Of a DNA stretch of 64,000 bases, positions 1 to 12,471 are shown in pieces. The notes below the pieces were generated by a model. It saw only the letters and a program-made list of their open reading frames with translations, searched no databases and was not told the DNA's origin. Each line of letters begins with the position of its first letter. Position 1 is the first letter of the stretch. A program made the translations under genes and the position numbers. This DNA is from Ophiodon elongatus (Eukaryota > Chordata > Actinopteri > Perciformes > Hexagrammidae), in the NCBI GenBank assembly GCA_016806645.1, contig JACSYO010001548.1:62001-126000 (forward strand), read 5' to 3'.

Positions 1-1400
1 GATGACCCGCCGTAGCTATGGTGTTGGCTCCCAACCTGTAGACCATCTTGATGAAAAGAGGGGAACCGAGACCGTGTGGACGATGCTGCTACCACACTGT
101 CCGTCCCTAATAGTATGCAATGGACTTAAAAGGTCATGCTAATGATGTGCCCTGGGACTTGTGCACTGCCATCATGTCAGGGAGTCATCTTTGGTGATGC
201 CTCATGGATTTGTGTGCTCTCTCTGTCAATATTCTCTTACTTGTGGAGAGAAAACCGTTACCACCCAATCTTCGAACAATAAAAAAAATAGGTGGTGCTG
301 AGACGTAGTTCTTGTATACTTTGAATATGAAGTTATTTGGCCTGTACATTGAAAAAAGAAATTCAGCAACGTAAAAATCCCCATGAGCATAGCTTTAAAA
401 GTAAAATGTCTGTGTGAATTTAATGGTCTCTGATCAGAGAGCTGGAACTTTTTTTGATAAAATGTTTTTCTGGAAATAACGTTTTTCTTTTGGTACTAAT
501 TCTAGAGTCAGTTACTTCACTTCCAAATAATTAATTCCAATAATCGCATAACCCATAGCAAAACATATGTTTGGCAGTTCACAACTGACCCTCTGCACTG
601 AACATTAAAAAGTGGAATTTGTCTACAGACAAGCATACAATGTAACAAATATGGACAATAAAGTTTCCAAGAATTAATGAAGCTTTACTTTTAAATAAAT
701 TATTATTTTCTCAATAATGTTCTCCGTGCCTTGGTTGACTTGGACTTACACCAAAAGACTTGGCAGCTGTGAGGCATGCTATAGCATTGCGTTGAATAAC
801 CTTAGGCTTGGAGTCAATTTTCCTGATTATACCACAGTCACACAGTGATTAAATCATAGGTAAATGTATTCATGTTTAGTGTGGGGAAACTGTATTACCT
901 AACTACTCCAATGGAAACAATGCCAATGGAAAGAAAAAATTGGATCCTTTGTTTTGGTAGAAACACAAATTCCTAACCTGAACCGCCAGATGGTTTGTTA
1001 CATAGAACCATCTGAAGTAACTCTTTAGAAACAAGCAGGAACTTTAAAAACAAATACTTGGCAGGTGATTGGATGAAACATTTGTCATTCAAACTCTTAC
1101 CAAGGCCAGTCTGGAGAAGAGGGAAAACATATTTTCCATCAAAAGAAAAGTCTTCTGTGCCGTTCTTTGCTCTTTTTTCAACAAAGAAATATGCTCCAAT
1201 TCTGATATTACTGATGCAATAGCAGCCTCTATAGAAGATCTACGTCTATGGATGACACAAATCTGCACCGGATGCTGATTGGTCCAGTCAGTGGCTAGCT
1301 GGACACACATGCATTACTTGACTAGATGGCTTTTTGTGGGAAATCTGATCCCTGACCTCGTGACATTTATAGGTTCACATCCTGACGATGCTGATGAGGT

Positions 1401-1680
1401 TTACATTACATTACATTACAATTCATTTAGCTGACGCTTTTATCCAAAATGACTTACAATGAGTGCTTTCATCATACACTGATGACAGGGGGTACCATGC
1501 AAGGTGGCACGTGGCCATTAGGATTCTAACTAACACCGTAGGCACAGTTACGGGAGCAATTTGGGGTTAAGTGTCTTGCCCAGGGACACATCGACATGGA
1601 CTAGAGTAACCGGGGATCGAACTGCCGATCCTCTGATTGAAGGACGACCCTGCTCTAACACTGATCCACAGTCGCCCAGT
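1401..1680 (-). repeat. tRNA-derived SINE
   Basis: Read on the minus strand, it starts GGGCGACTGTGGATCAGTG, an A-box-like promoter half, followed by a B-box-like GGCAGTTCGATCCCCG, then a tail containing GTCCATGTCGATGTGTCC. At the plus-strand left end is a short ACATT tandem run. Related copies are at 16830, 18592, 27005, 52932 and 59757. The head is tRNA-like but has lost cloverleaf pairing, so it is not a functional tRNA gene. Confidence 0.75.
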
Positions 1681-3569
1681 TTAGGAACAAGATGGTTAAG
1701 AGTTGAGAAACAATAGTTTAGGTTGAACTGCTTTTTAGTTTTTTCATGGCTGCTCGCTTGCAGCGGAAACAAGTAGTGAACACAGTATTGACATTTCATA
1801 ATAGTTTAAGTTAATATGGTGAACATGTTAGCTTTAAATGTTGATAACCAAATTGTGTCTCATGCTTTAAATCACTAGACTGTATTAAACCAGACCATGA
1901 CCTTTTTCTGTCCAAGTCCTGCCAGTGCCGAAACATAACCGTAGGAAAGTTTAATGATGCTGCAGTCATTAGGAGCAGATATTGTATTACAAGACCGGAT
2001 ATTTGGGAGGAACAACTGACACAGTCAGTAAACATTGCAATCAGGACACAGTCAGGATCAACATTTGTGTGACTTGCCAGATACGTTAATTAACATTTCC
2101 TCATGATGTTAATAGAAAATGTAATCTGGCCAGCATTCTGTTTACTACAAAATATAGTTTCTGTTTCACATTGTATAAGTTATATATCAGTTATACTATA
2201 AAATGTGATTACTAGCTGCAGCTGTGCAGTAGAAATCAATGCACACCCTCCAGCCAAAGAGAAATGAGCATTATCTGTGGCCACCGATCCTTTAATGCAC
2301 ACTGCTTTGGATTATCTCATACTTTAAATCCAACTGATCTTGACGATTAGCACTTAACTTATTATTATTATTATTGTCGGAAGTCTGAGTCAAATAAAAC
2401 ATGTTTTTTATATTTTTATAACCAGCCCACCCTGAATCCGGTGACTCCAACATCCATCTTGCAGTTGGAAGAATAAATAACACCCCTTTCCGGTGCTACA
2501 CTGATTCTTTACACTCTGTGCTGCTGAGTCATGCAGCACTTTGAAGAAGACAAGCCAGTCTTTTTGTCTGTGTGTACATGTCGTTGACTTGATTCTCCTT
2601 AGTCTTAGTCGTTTCCGTGATTAATTGATAAATAACCCATTATTTGTGCTGGCATATTTTTAGTTTTTGCATATTGATTTTAGCTTCAGATAGATGTTCC
2701 ACAATATTCTGCAAATAGCTGGGAGAGAAAGTAACTATAGCTGGCTTCACCCTCACTGTATCCGTCTCTGCGTGCGCTGGGTACAGTAGTGCAGTTGTGC
2801 CTGTGAATCAACCCGAGGAAAGTGAGCTGAGGGAAACAGTGTAAGCGATACAGCTGTCCAACAGGGTGTGCTGGGTTAAGGTGGTGGATGGTGACGAGTG
2901 TCTGATGACTTCTCTCACTCCATTTACACTCCCCTTCTTAACGTATCAGCCCGCCAGCACAGACACTGTCGGAAGCTGCCCTTTGTGCAGAGCTCGCCGT
3001 CCCTCCACACAACATGTCTGCCTCAGCCCAGTCTGTTCGCACACAGTGATGGGCAGTGCTGCACGTTAGCACCTTCTCCACAGCGGCAGGAGGTATCTGT
3101 TGGAATCATTCGAACTGCAACCCCCAGAAATTGCTTGAGGAGAGAGCGCTGTCACATGAATAAGTCTCCTCGTTTTGTCCACAATGGGCTTTTTGGGGTT
3201 TTTTTCGCCACTGGACAAAGAGCGTTCTGTTCCCAAAAAATTGCTTCCTACATAGATGATCTGATGGTAATTTAATACACCACAAACTTGTGAGAACCTT
3301 TTTCTTTCACTTGGTAACTGCTGAAACCTGAACAAAAGGGCACAGGCAGACAGGTGGCAAACAACCTGCCAGCTTAGTGAAACTTATTTTGAGAACTTCC
3401 AATTTGAATTTCAGCTGAATTTCTGATAAATGTTTATCAGTCTACCATTGGATGGATGGAAGTGACACTAGCTGGCTAGCTATCTAGTTAATTCACTAAT
3501 GTGAAACTAACTAGCTGCCATTATGATGCATGGCCACTGTTTATCATTCACTTCACACCCCCCCCACCC

Positions 3570-3592
3570 CCACACACACACACACACACACG
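3570..3592. repeat. (CA)n microsatellite
   Basis: About 11 CA units after a C-rich run. Confidence 0.9.
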
Positions 3593-5379
3593 CATTGACG
3601 CAATTAGATGAGCAAGTTGCTAATCTTGACGTTGTACAATATCTTTGCCTCACCAATGTTTAGAAAATTAGTTCCCGACTTTTCTTATGTTAAAAATTCC
3701 AAGTCCGGTGACATCAATGGTGGTTACGGCCATCTGCAAATCTAGATTTTGATACAAGGCCCCTCTACAACTGATTAAAACCAGTGCCTCCCTGGGTCTA
3801 TGTTGGGCACCGTGCCTGGTTGCTATTCAAGCCTTGAAGTAAGAAGATGGATAAATTGTGAGCTGCAGATGGCTGTAGTTTGTGTGAGCCAACACCTCTA
3901 CCTCATGTTGTCAAGGTTAACTTCTTTTTTGTTGCCATGCCATTATGGGAAAAAAAAACAGAGTGAGGTTAGTACAATATTAAGATGATTGGTAGAAATG
4001 ATGGCAACTAGAAGAAGATACAACCTTGTGATTGACAGGGATTATAAGTAAGATTTAACAAGCTACCAAAGGGACCAGAAAGACACCAGAATCCAATGAG
4101 TTCAGTTATGTTTGGAACCACACTGCTCGATGCTGCTTTGGCTTACAGTCTTACGTTTTTTCACCTTTCTGTACACAGATGGCTTCCCTCCAGTGACTGC
4201 GCTGACACAATAATTTTATATGAGCGCACAGAGTGAATCTACTGTGTGTCAATTAGTGGAGATGGAACACTCTTTCCTGTCAGAGCCACAATCACTTTGT
4301 GATTTGGGGACGGATGTGTTTTTACATCAAAATCTGCAGTCTAACAAGATCACCACTTCTACACTGTCACTCTGTTTTTTCTCTCTTTCTGTTCCACTCA
4401 CTTCTCTGTCTCTGTCTCTATCCTCATCTGCATTCTCTCTCTATCTTTCTCTCTCTCTCTCTTCAGCTCTTTTTTTCCTCTCTGCAGTGCACACTTTTCC
4501 AGAACACCTTTTCCCCCCGGCTCTCAGGCAACTAAATATAGTGACTGGTGCAGACAGCTCGGCCTTATAACAAATGGTAAGCGGAGCAGAGCAGCGCCGA
4601 TGGTAGCAGGAGCGTAAAGATGTGGCTTCACTTCAACAATGAACCACATGCATATGAGCCACATAAGCAGATACATCAAATTTAAAGCTGCAAACAATAA
4701 AGAGAAACAGAAATGCACAGCTAATACCACAACAAGCGCTACATGCTACAGTTATATTGCTATTAAAGAGTAACTGCACTCTTAGATGTGTTTTTTTTAG
4801 CTTTAAACTAAATTATTTATCTGTGAAATAGACATTTCTTAATAAATTCATAGAAAATCTGCATTCTATGGTTGATAATAGCTAAAAATACAATCTACTG
4901 TTTAAAATCAGCCATGATCTTGTGAAGCCAATTCTAAAATAGACTTTTTGGACTAATCTATGTTGTGAAATAATAGAATGTTAATCATTTTTCTTTTTCC
5001 GTAACTACCTACAATCACAGCACAGCACAAGCCTGTTCTCTGCTTTAGCTATCAGCACTTTACAAAATATGGATAATCAGTGTTAATGACTGATTATCTG
5101 GCGTTAGCAATGTGTTTCCTATGCTAGTGTGGAGATGAAGTTGTTTAATTTTCCTCATTTAGTGGCAGGACAGTTAGTTAGCTAACGTTATTGCTAATTC
5201 TTGGTTGTCACTGCATTGAGGCTTTCGTCATACAGAGGTGGGCGGGGGTTTCATCTCTCAGACTCTTGCCCAATCATCTGCATTTTTCTAAATTATTCAG
5301 TGGGTGGACTTAGGCTCAGGAAGACCGCCTGGATTTGAAGCTAATTCTACATAGTGGCACTACAATTTCTGAATATGTC

Positions 5380-6020
5380 ACGTGTTGCCCAAAAGAATTT
5401 CCCATTTTTTTGGGGGTAAATCAACTTCCCAGTATGAACAGTTGAATAGCCCTCATTAGGACCTTAAAGTTGTAAAATGCACTAATAGCCGAAAGTTATT
5501 TTCCTTCCTCCGTTCACGAGCATGACTTCAGTCCATATTGTCTATGGAGCTACAATTGCGCTCTCTCGCAAAATAGCAGAAAAGATGCACTGCTTAAAAC
5601 TGAAATCTGTTTATTCGTGATGTTAGAGCCACAAACAAATCGTCCCAACGCGTGAACTTGATTTGCAAGTGGGACTTAATTTGAGATAATTCTCACTCTC
5701 AACTCCCAAGTACCAAAGCTTGGTTTGTGCCCCGTGAACGTCGGTATGAGATAAAACTAACCAAGTAAACCTAAAAACTAAGTTAAACTACATTGTAAGG
5801 TTATTTTGAAAACACACCGTAAGCATGAAACCATTGGAAACTCCTCACTGCTGGGAGCTCCTGTCTGCTCTGCTCTCCCGGCGAAGCAGTCTGACATCTT
5901 CCTGTAGGTTATATGGTGTTTTATAAAACTTAGTTCGGGAACAAAGACCACGACATCAACACAGCCAATTACCCGAGCACTAAGTACTGAAGCACAAAAA
6001 ACCTGTTCACTTCCTCTTCG
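5380..6020 (-). repeat. Interspersed repeat of unknown class
   Basis: The part at about 5900-5990, reverse complemented, matches 63345-63425: both carry a tgctcgg-taattggctgtgtt block and AAGTTTTATAAAACACCAT. The part around 5690-5745 resembles the arms of the element at 60831-61473 (ttctcactc-caactc, then ccaa-gcttggt and tgcccc). This makes a dispersed, non-coding repeat likely. The exact ends were not found. Confidence 0.5.
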
Positions 6021-6063
6021 ACTCTGTTCCGACATCCCTCCACCCAACTCCGTTTCTCTCACT

Positions 6064-6064
<1 letters not shown>

Positions 6065-6122
<58 letters not shown>
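6065..6122. repeat. (CA)n microsatellite
   Basis: Nearly 30 uninterrupted CA units. The minus-strand open frame across it with a Cys-Val run is a product of the repeat. Confidence 0.95.
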
Positions 6123-6126
<4 letters not shown>

Positions 6127-8481
6127 CTATAGGAACAACGGGGGACTCTGCACCACCAGAGCTTCTGAAGAGACGGCCCCCACTCACAAGTCTTCACTCC
6201 CACCGTTGACGCCAGCGGTCTCTCATCGCACCCCTCCAACCTTCTTTCCATGACCCCATCTACCCTTCTCCCTTACATCCCTTCATCCCGTCATCCCCCG
6301 ACCTCCATCCCCACATCCCTTCCTCCCTAAACCCCTTTCTGCTTCCTTAATCCAATCCTCTCGTTCCATCTTGCAATAAACCATCTGAAAGTCATATCGC
6401 TATTGGCGTGGTCTTCGTTAGTGAATGTTAATAAAACATACACGGACCCTGTACCTTCAACATGATTGACTTCCTTCATCCTCTCATGCTAGACTGAGGA
6501 CAGACTGGATGATATAATGACTCACTATCGGCTCTCCAGGTTCAAGTGGTATTACAAGACAGGACGGGCCGGGGCTAGCTTGTTAGCATGCTCATGTCAA
6601 TAGTATCTCAATACATAGATGTCTTTGACATAACGTTAACACTGTGAGCTCTTTTAATGTAAGTTCAACTAAAATTCGGGCCAGATCTTACATATTGCAC
6701 ATTTTATCAGAGCAATGTAGTATAATTAAACAGATTTTTGTACAGTTCTGGAAGGCATAGAGAAAATATGTTGATTTAATAGGACAGCAGATTAGCAAAT
6801 GCTTGTCATACTAGAGGCCATGAACAAATGACTCATTTTGCATTTAATCTGAATGTTGTAGAAAGTTTCATCTTCGATTTCTTCACTTTCAGGATGTTCA
6901 ATCTGAAACTGATTGTCTGGGAGAATCAGGTGTAAAATATGTGCTGCTATTGTGTAGAAAGGGCGTAATTTTTCATTCCTAGGAGCCACTGTTGGCCTGG
7001 GAGAGAACATTGAAAAGGCCTGTTTCTAAATCACACATCACTATTCATATTAGAATGTGAGAACTTTCTACAAGTTTCCAGCTCATGCTAAACTCAAATG
7101 ATATTATTTCTAATCAACTGCTGAGTTTTTTGTTGAGCTGACTGCTATTTCCTCCCATATAGCCTTCCATCTTGCAGAGAGAAGAGTGTGACTGCAAGTC
7201 TGAAGCTTGTTTAATGGTTTCTTTTCAAGCTCGTGGCTGAGGACTCACACATGTGAGAGATGCTTCTTTAACAGCTACATCAGACCTCAAATTATAGCAG
7301 AAATAAACTCAAGTGCCTCTTTGCTCAGTTACGTCTACATCTGTGTTCTTGAATATCCCTCTATGTTGAGTATTCAGTTAATGTGCCCCTCGGGATGAAC
7401 TTCAATGGAAGTCACCAATTAGGCATTACAAAACCGTTTACAAAGATGAGACTTTAGAAAGAGAAAGACGGGTTCATATGTTTGTTTTCCACATAATGTA
7501 GAGGTTACACTTAGAATAGGCAAAATAAACTTTCTGACAATCCTTTTAAAATGCTTTTTTGATCAGAAGAGGCCCGATGTTCGGTGAGAAAACGGCCACA
7601 GCTAAGCTCCCTTCAGCTGGAATTTCAAAACTCTTCAGAACGTTTGATGTCATCAGCCTCCTCAGACTGCGACATTTTCTCGGGCAACATTCAGAACCCA
7701 AACCTTTATGTCAATGGCGAGATAAAGTATCCCTGTGTGATCCAGAAACCACTTTCATCTGACAGAGGGAACAAAAATAAGATGCACAGCACTGTGGTGT
7801 AGATACCGGCTCAGATCACAACGGATCAATTTTCCAGGCATGGAAATGTTGAGGCTGCTGGATGTTTGATGCTGCAGAGTGATTAAAGTAATTGAAAACG
7901 CTACAAATGTGAGACTCTTCACTTAATTTGCATGGGATTATTTTGTGCTTTGAGGGTCATGCGAGGCTGCATATGAATACAACCATTTCAAATAAAGCAA
8001 ATAATGATGAAAAATGCTAACTATCTCCGACACTGCCATTAGCAGCTGATTAGCACCAGGGGGGGAAGCATGATAGAATCAGAAAACCCCAAAAACCACG
8101 CAAGCAATCAAGACTATATAAAACATTTCTGCCTAAGTGTGTGTGAATTAATCTGCTAGATTTGCTACAGTATATATTTGCTATTTAAAAAGGAAATTGT
8201 AAATCTATTGTGACATACAGACCATTAATGTGTTTCTAGTTTAATTAATGAAAAATTAAAAAATGTAATCAAAGAGCTTTACAAGGTTTCCACTGTCCGA
8301 CTCCCTGAATGTACACCCAAAAAGCAACATATATGTCATCCACCATAGCTTTCCTTCACACAAAGACCATCCAGTTTGTGAAACAGGCAGTCCTTAAATC
8401 ACTCAAAGCAAATCAATAACTCGCGTTCTGACTCAATCAGCCTTCTTCAAACTAATTAAATCCTCGGCTTGGTAGACTCAC

Positions 8482-8634
8482 CCAGAACACCGAGCCGGTA
8501 GTTGATTGTGATGACGATGACATTCCCATAGCTGGCCAGGATGCTGCCGTCGATCATGTTGCCAGTTCCCTCCATGTAGGAGCCTCCGTGGATGTAAACC
8601 ATGACTGGCTTTAACCCATTCTCATCGTGGATGT
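8482..8634 (-). CDS. nlgn4x: Neuroligin-4-like, second coding exon
   Basis: This 153-base exon continues the esterase-like domain. Its acceptor ttcttcttggcag lies just right of 8634, and its donor GTGAGT at 8476-8481 follows the last base, 8482. The final G of the first coding exon plus its first two bases AC makes Asp, giving PTED-DIHDEN without an insert, as in neuroligin 4. It then encodes KPVMVYIHGGSYMEGTGNMI and DGSILASYGNVIVITINYRL, ending GVLG. This includes the HGG turn of the alpha/beta-hydrolase fold; neuroligins are not active esterases, and the nucleophile region lies in a later exon. The next expected segment (FLSTGDQ-like) is not found anywhere to the left, so the gene continues outside the window. 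Confidence 0.95.
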
Positions 8635-9351
8635 CTGCCAAGAAGAAATAAAAAGAGATATGAAACGTTACTATGTATCCAGCAAGCATTTGGTGTAAAA
8701 CCGCATGCAGGATGTGGTTAAAAAACCACATTGTCAAAGAATATCCCCCAAAAATGTACCTCTGAAAAATTATGGAAAATGTTGGAGCTATATTTACACT
8801 ACCTCTAATGTCACAATAGAGTGCTGAATTGCAGGTTTTTAAATAAACATCAGGAAGAGCTCATTCATATCATTTTAGATATTCAAGGTCAGAAGTGGAA
8901 AGTAACTCATTAAGTACATTTACTCAAACATACTTTGAGCTACTTTTATTCTGGGATTTAAATTGTGAATTAAAATAAGGTGAGGGAAATGCAGATAAAG
9001 GCCATTAACCCCATGCAGGTAAAGCAGCAGGGAGGGAGTACAAAACAGATGCATGCATTTATTTATAAGTAGAACAACTACCCCAGGGCCCCTAAACCAT
9101 CAAGGGCCACATGCACAGTGGCCCCATGCCACAATCTGATTTTATTTCCTTAATTATTTCACTACTATACACCGTACACAAAAATAAAGCATGAAAATAG
9201 ACATTGGGGTACCACATACACATAGTAAATACAAAACACCCCTGTTGAATCAACATGTGTGACAAGACCCATTCTCCATAATGAGTACTTAACCCTTTCA
9301 TGAATAGCCATAAATGCAATAAGTCCTCCAAATCTACACATGCACCTACCT

Positions 9352-9700
9352 AAAGGTAACAGTCTCAGTTTTAAACTTGGGGTTTACGTTGGAAAACGGT
9401 CTCAGTTTGGTTAGGTTTAGGCATTAAAACTACTCGATGAGTTTTAGGAATAGATCCTTGTTTGGGTTAAAATGAGCAAGTTTGTTAGATATCTTTATGT
9501 ATACTTATGTTAACTTATTTATATAATTATAAATATAATTAAGTATGTTACGTAAGTTACGGATGTAAGTACATTAACTTACATTGTAAGTTAACTTAAG
9601 TCAAATTAACATTTGGTTTCACGTGGTACACAAACTGCGTCACCTGACTTCCTCCTTCTCTCCCCTCATAATTAGTACTAGAGGTTGCAGCCTAACAATT
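9352..9700. repeat. Interspersed repeat (AGGTTTAGG family)
   Basis: It contains GTTTGGTTAGGTTTAGGCA followed by a GATC-rich segment and GGGTTAAAATGAGCAAG, like the copies at 46780-47050 and, inverted, inside 60831-61473. It continues through a region of TTAAGT/ACTTAA steps that includes the short palindrome TTAACTTACATTGTAAGTTAA. Non-coding and widespread in teleosts. Confidence 0.55.
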
Positions 9701-12415
9701 AACATAAATTTGGTTTATCATCATCTGCTTGTACAAATGACCCATGAGGCCAACACATTACTCATGGGGTTGACCCACGGGGACATTTGTTTGGGGAAGA
9801 CAGAAAGACACTTTTAAATGCATTCCTATTCAATTACACCCTTTACTCCCTCCTTTCTTCAAACAGATCTTTACAATTGGCTGTCGGTAAAATGTGAAAA
9901 TTGTCCAAAAGATATTAGCTTTCATATGTTTTCTTTCCCCCTGTTTGGAAAACCATCACCACATTCTCGCCCCAATAGACTACTATGAAAGGTATGAATA
10001 ATAATTACATATCTGCAGATCCTTTACATAAACACAATACACAAATACATAAATATTAAGGATCCCACAATATTTTTGTTTTTTACAATTGTGAAGTACT
10101 GAGCAGGACATTTTACATCTTTCTACTGCCATTTTTTATTACTCTACTATTTGTTAGCCTACATATGCATCAATACCAATATAGTTGCAATAAGCTAATA
10201 TCCTTCTCTCTATTGGTCTGGCGGCTCTATCGGCCGGTCTCTCTATGAAAAAGCCAATACACAGATCCAACAAGGGAACCCTATAGGCTGAAAGCATCAC
10301 GTACTGCAGGGGACAATTTAATTCAGATTGTCTCATTCTACAGAGACAAAAAAAATCCATCAAAATAAATTGAAATGTACTAGAATTACATAGAAATTCT
10401 ACATCTGGCAGCTTTTCATTAAAAGATAAAATATTTCTTCCAAAACTCTCTCGCTAAAGTCTTCAATATAGAGAACAGCAGCAGCTTGGAGTGAATCACG
10501 GTCACCCGGGAAACACGGACGACATTCATTTGTTGTAATCAACAACCACACACAGTGTCTACACAACAAGGAAACTAGTTTGACCTTTCTTGATTTAACA
10601 CTGATCATTTTTGTAGTACAGCACATAAGAGGGATAGATGATGTTAGATATATGAATCTCCAGCAGACTCTAATAAGAATTTCCACGGCTTTAACCCTGC
10701 AATCTCTACATCTCCCCTCCTGCCTGCTCCATTTGTTCTTTGTGTAATTTGCAAGGAATGCTGCAATTAGGCCAGATGAATACCTTGTTTATGAGGCTCT
10801 CCAGTTGTGATTAAGCTGGGTGATTAGTACATGTGTAGGTGGTGATTATAAATTAAGAGTGGGCCCTTTGCATGAAAGAAGATGGAAAGAGAAGATAAAT
10901 CCTCCCTACGACCAGAGCTCACAATGCATCAGCCAGCAGCATCTTCATCATCAGGACCCCTCAGCTGATTTGAACATCACGTCCTCTGGGTGCACTCTGC
11001 CAAGACGTAAAACAGCCAGTGTCTGTGGACATGTTTTTTTCACTTCACTTCCTTTCAACCCACGAGAAAAAAAAAAAAAACCTGCAAAAATAAGAATCAT
11101 GGTTGTCCTCACATGGCCCGGCGTTGGTTGTTCAGACCTCCTGCACTACAGTGAGCTGTGGTTGCCTGGAACCAACTGCTGAACGAACCCATTATCCCCG
11201 GCCCTGCCGACCAGGCTGCTTGGAAGTCTCTCAAATGTCATTCGGGATGAGAGCATCTGCTGAGGAAAATGTCAAATTGAGAGGGGACCTGGCCAGCTTG
11301 TGTGCTGCCAGTGTGAGAGATTTAAAGCCAAGATTTTGTCTTCACCATCAAAAGTGGCCTTGATTTACCTAAACTGCAGGAAGTGGGCCTTTACTTGAAA
11401 CACACTTATATTTGAGAATATATTAAGTTTACTGCTAATTTCCCTGTTTTCTGCTCAGCTTTTCTGTTAATGCAAACTAAACACTATTTTCATTAGTAGA
11501 GTCATGTAATACTCACAACTCTGATGCTGTGTTTCTAACTTTATTATTGTTGTCATCCACCAATAGCTTCCATTTTCCCTTTTTCCCCCTTCCCTTCTGA
11601 GGTAGTGTTAGGGGGTTAGAGGGGAAGGGTTAATGGGTAAAATGTAACCCCAACCAGAGAGCATGATGTGGGAATTGTTGCCTCTCTAACCCTAATCCTG
11701 CTAGCAAATTATTGGATTATGCCCTTTGGGTTTTCATGTTAAACGTCGAAGTGTTGACCTTCATGGAAAGTTTAAAGCTTAAACGTGTTTTAAAAAAAAC
11801 AATAGATGAAATCAGTAGAGTATAACATGACTGCTTTGGAAATGTACATCATGCTGAGTTTACTACTTGGGCTGTTTTAGTACAGGTAATTCCATTTATT
11901 ATAGTTTTTGACTTTGCCTTTATCAGTGGCTGGCTTTAATCTGTCATGCTGACCTTGAGACCCATTCTTTATTTGAGCACCTGCTTTTATTAGGAAATTA
12001 AGTGTATGCTCTGGAACATGAATGGTATTTGAAGTCACCTCTGTAATTTAAAACTGAGCATGCCACTAGTTTCCAGCATCGGTGTAATTAGTTTAAAGAG
12101 GATGCCCGCTACCCCACACCATTTATTTCTTTCTCTTCCAGCTGTGGCAAGATGCACAACGGTGTGCAACTGGAAAGCTGGCTTTACTGTATATGATGCA
12201 CCTCAGTAGGCTTGGCAGAAAGCAACACAGCCAAGAAGCCATGGAGGCGCAGGGCAGGAGGAGTGTATCATTCTCCTCCTCCGCAAAAGAAAACAGTGAG
12301 GCAAAGAGTGGAAAACAACCCACGGTGACAGGTTATTAATCTCCGCTGTGCTTCGAGTGGGTTGCTAATCCTGCAGCCAAGCAGGATGAGGGGGGGCGGG
12401 GGGGGCTCTAAAGCG

Positions 12416-12471
12416 GTGAATCCGAGGAGGAGCCGGGGTCGGCCCGGGACGCCGACCCCGGACAGATTCAC
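12416..12471. other. GC-rich nested inverted repeat
   Basis: CCGGGGTCGG (12433-12442) pairs perfectly with CCGACCCCGG (12452-12461) across a 9-base loop, and an outer pair GTGAATC/GATTCAC flanks it. Located in an intron with unusually GC-rich surroundings. Function unknown; possibly part of a regulatory element. Confidence 0.6.

Larger units (their letters stand above)
1..8481 (-). other. nlgn4x: Neuroligin-4-like intron after coding exon 2 (partial)
   Basis: At least 8.48 kb of intron, starting on the minus strand with the donor GTGAGT at 8481-8476. No further coding exon is visible before the left edge. Contents other than the repeats listed separately: AT-rich unique-looking sequence at 1-1400, 1690-5370 and 6125-8475, including a CT-rich stretch at 4370-4480. 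The short open frames there show no domain, no flanking splice sites and no coding-like composition. Confidence 0.85.

Noticed and set aside
1611..1680. Functional tRNA gene
   Set aside because: The head has tRNA-like promoter boxes, but the arms do not pair and a SINE tail follows.
6065..6122. CRISPR-like or other regular array
   Set aside because: It is a plain dinucleotide microsatellite with no spacers, in a vertebrate genome.
5778..6251. 157-codon minus-strand open frame
   Set aside because: It runs through the CA microsatellite (a Cys-Val run) and a dispersed repeat; no domain or splice support.
11600..11700. Telomere-like CCCTAA/GGGTTA motifs
   Set aside because: Only scattered single units, with no tandem array.
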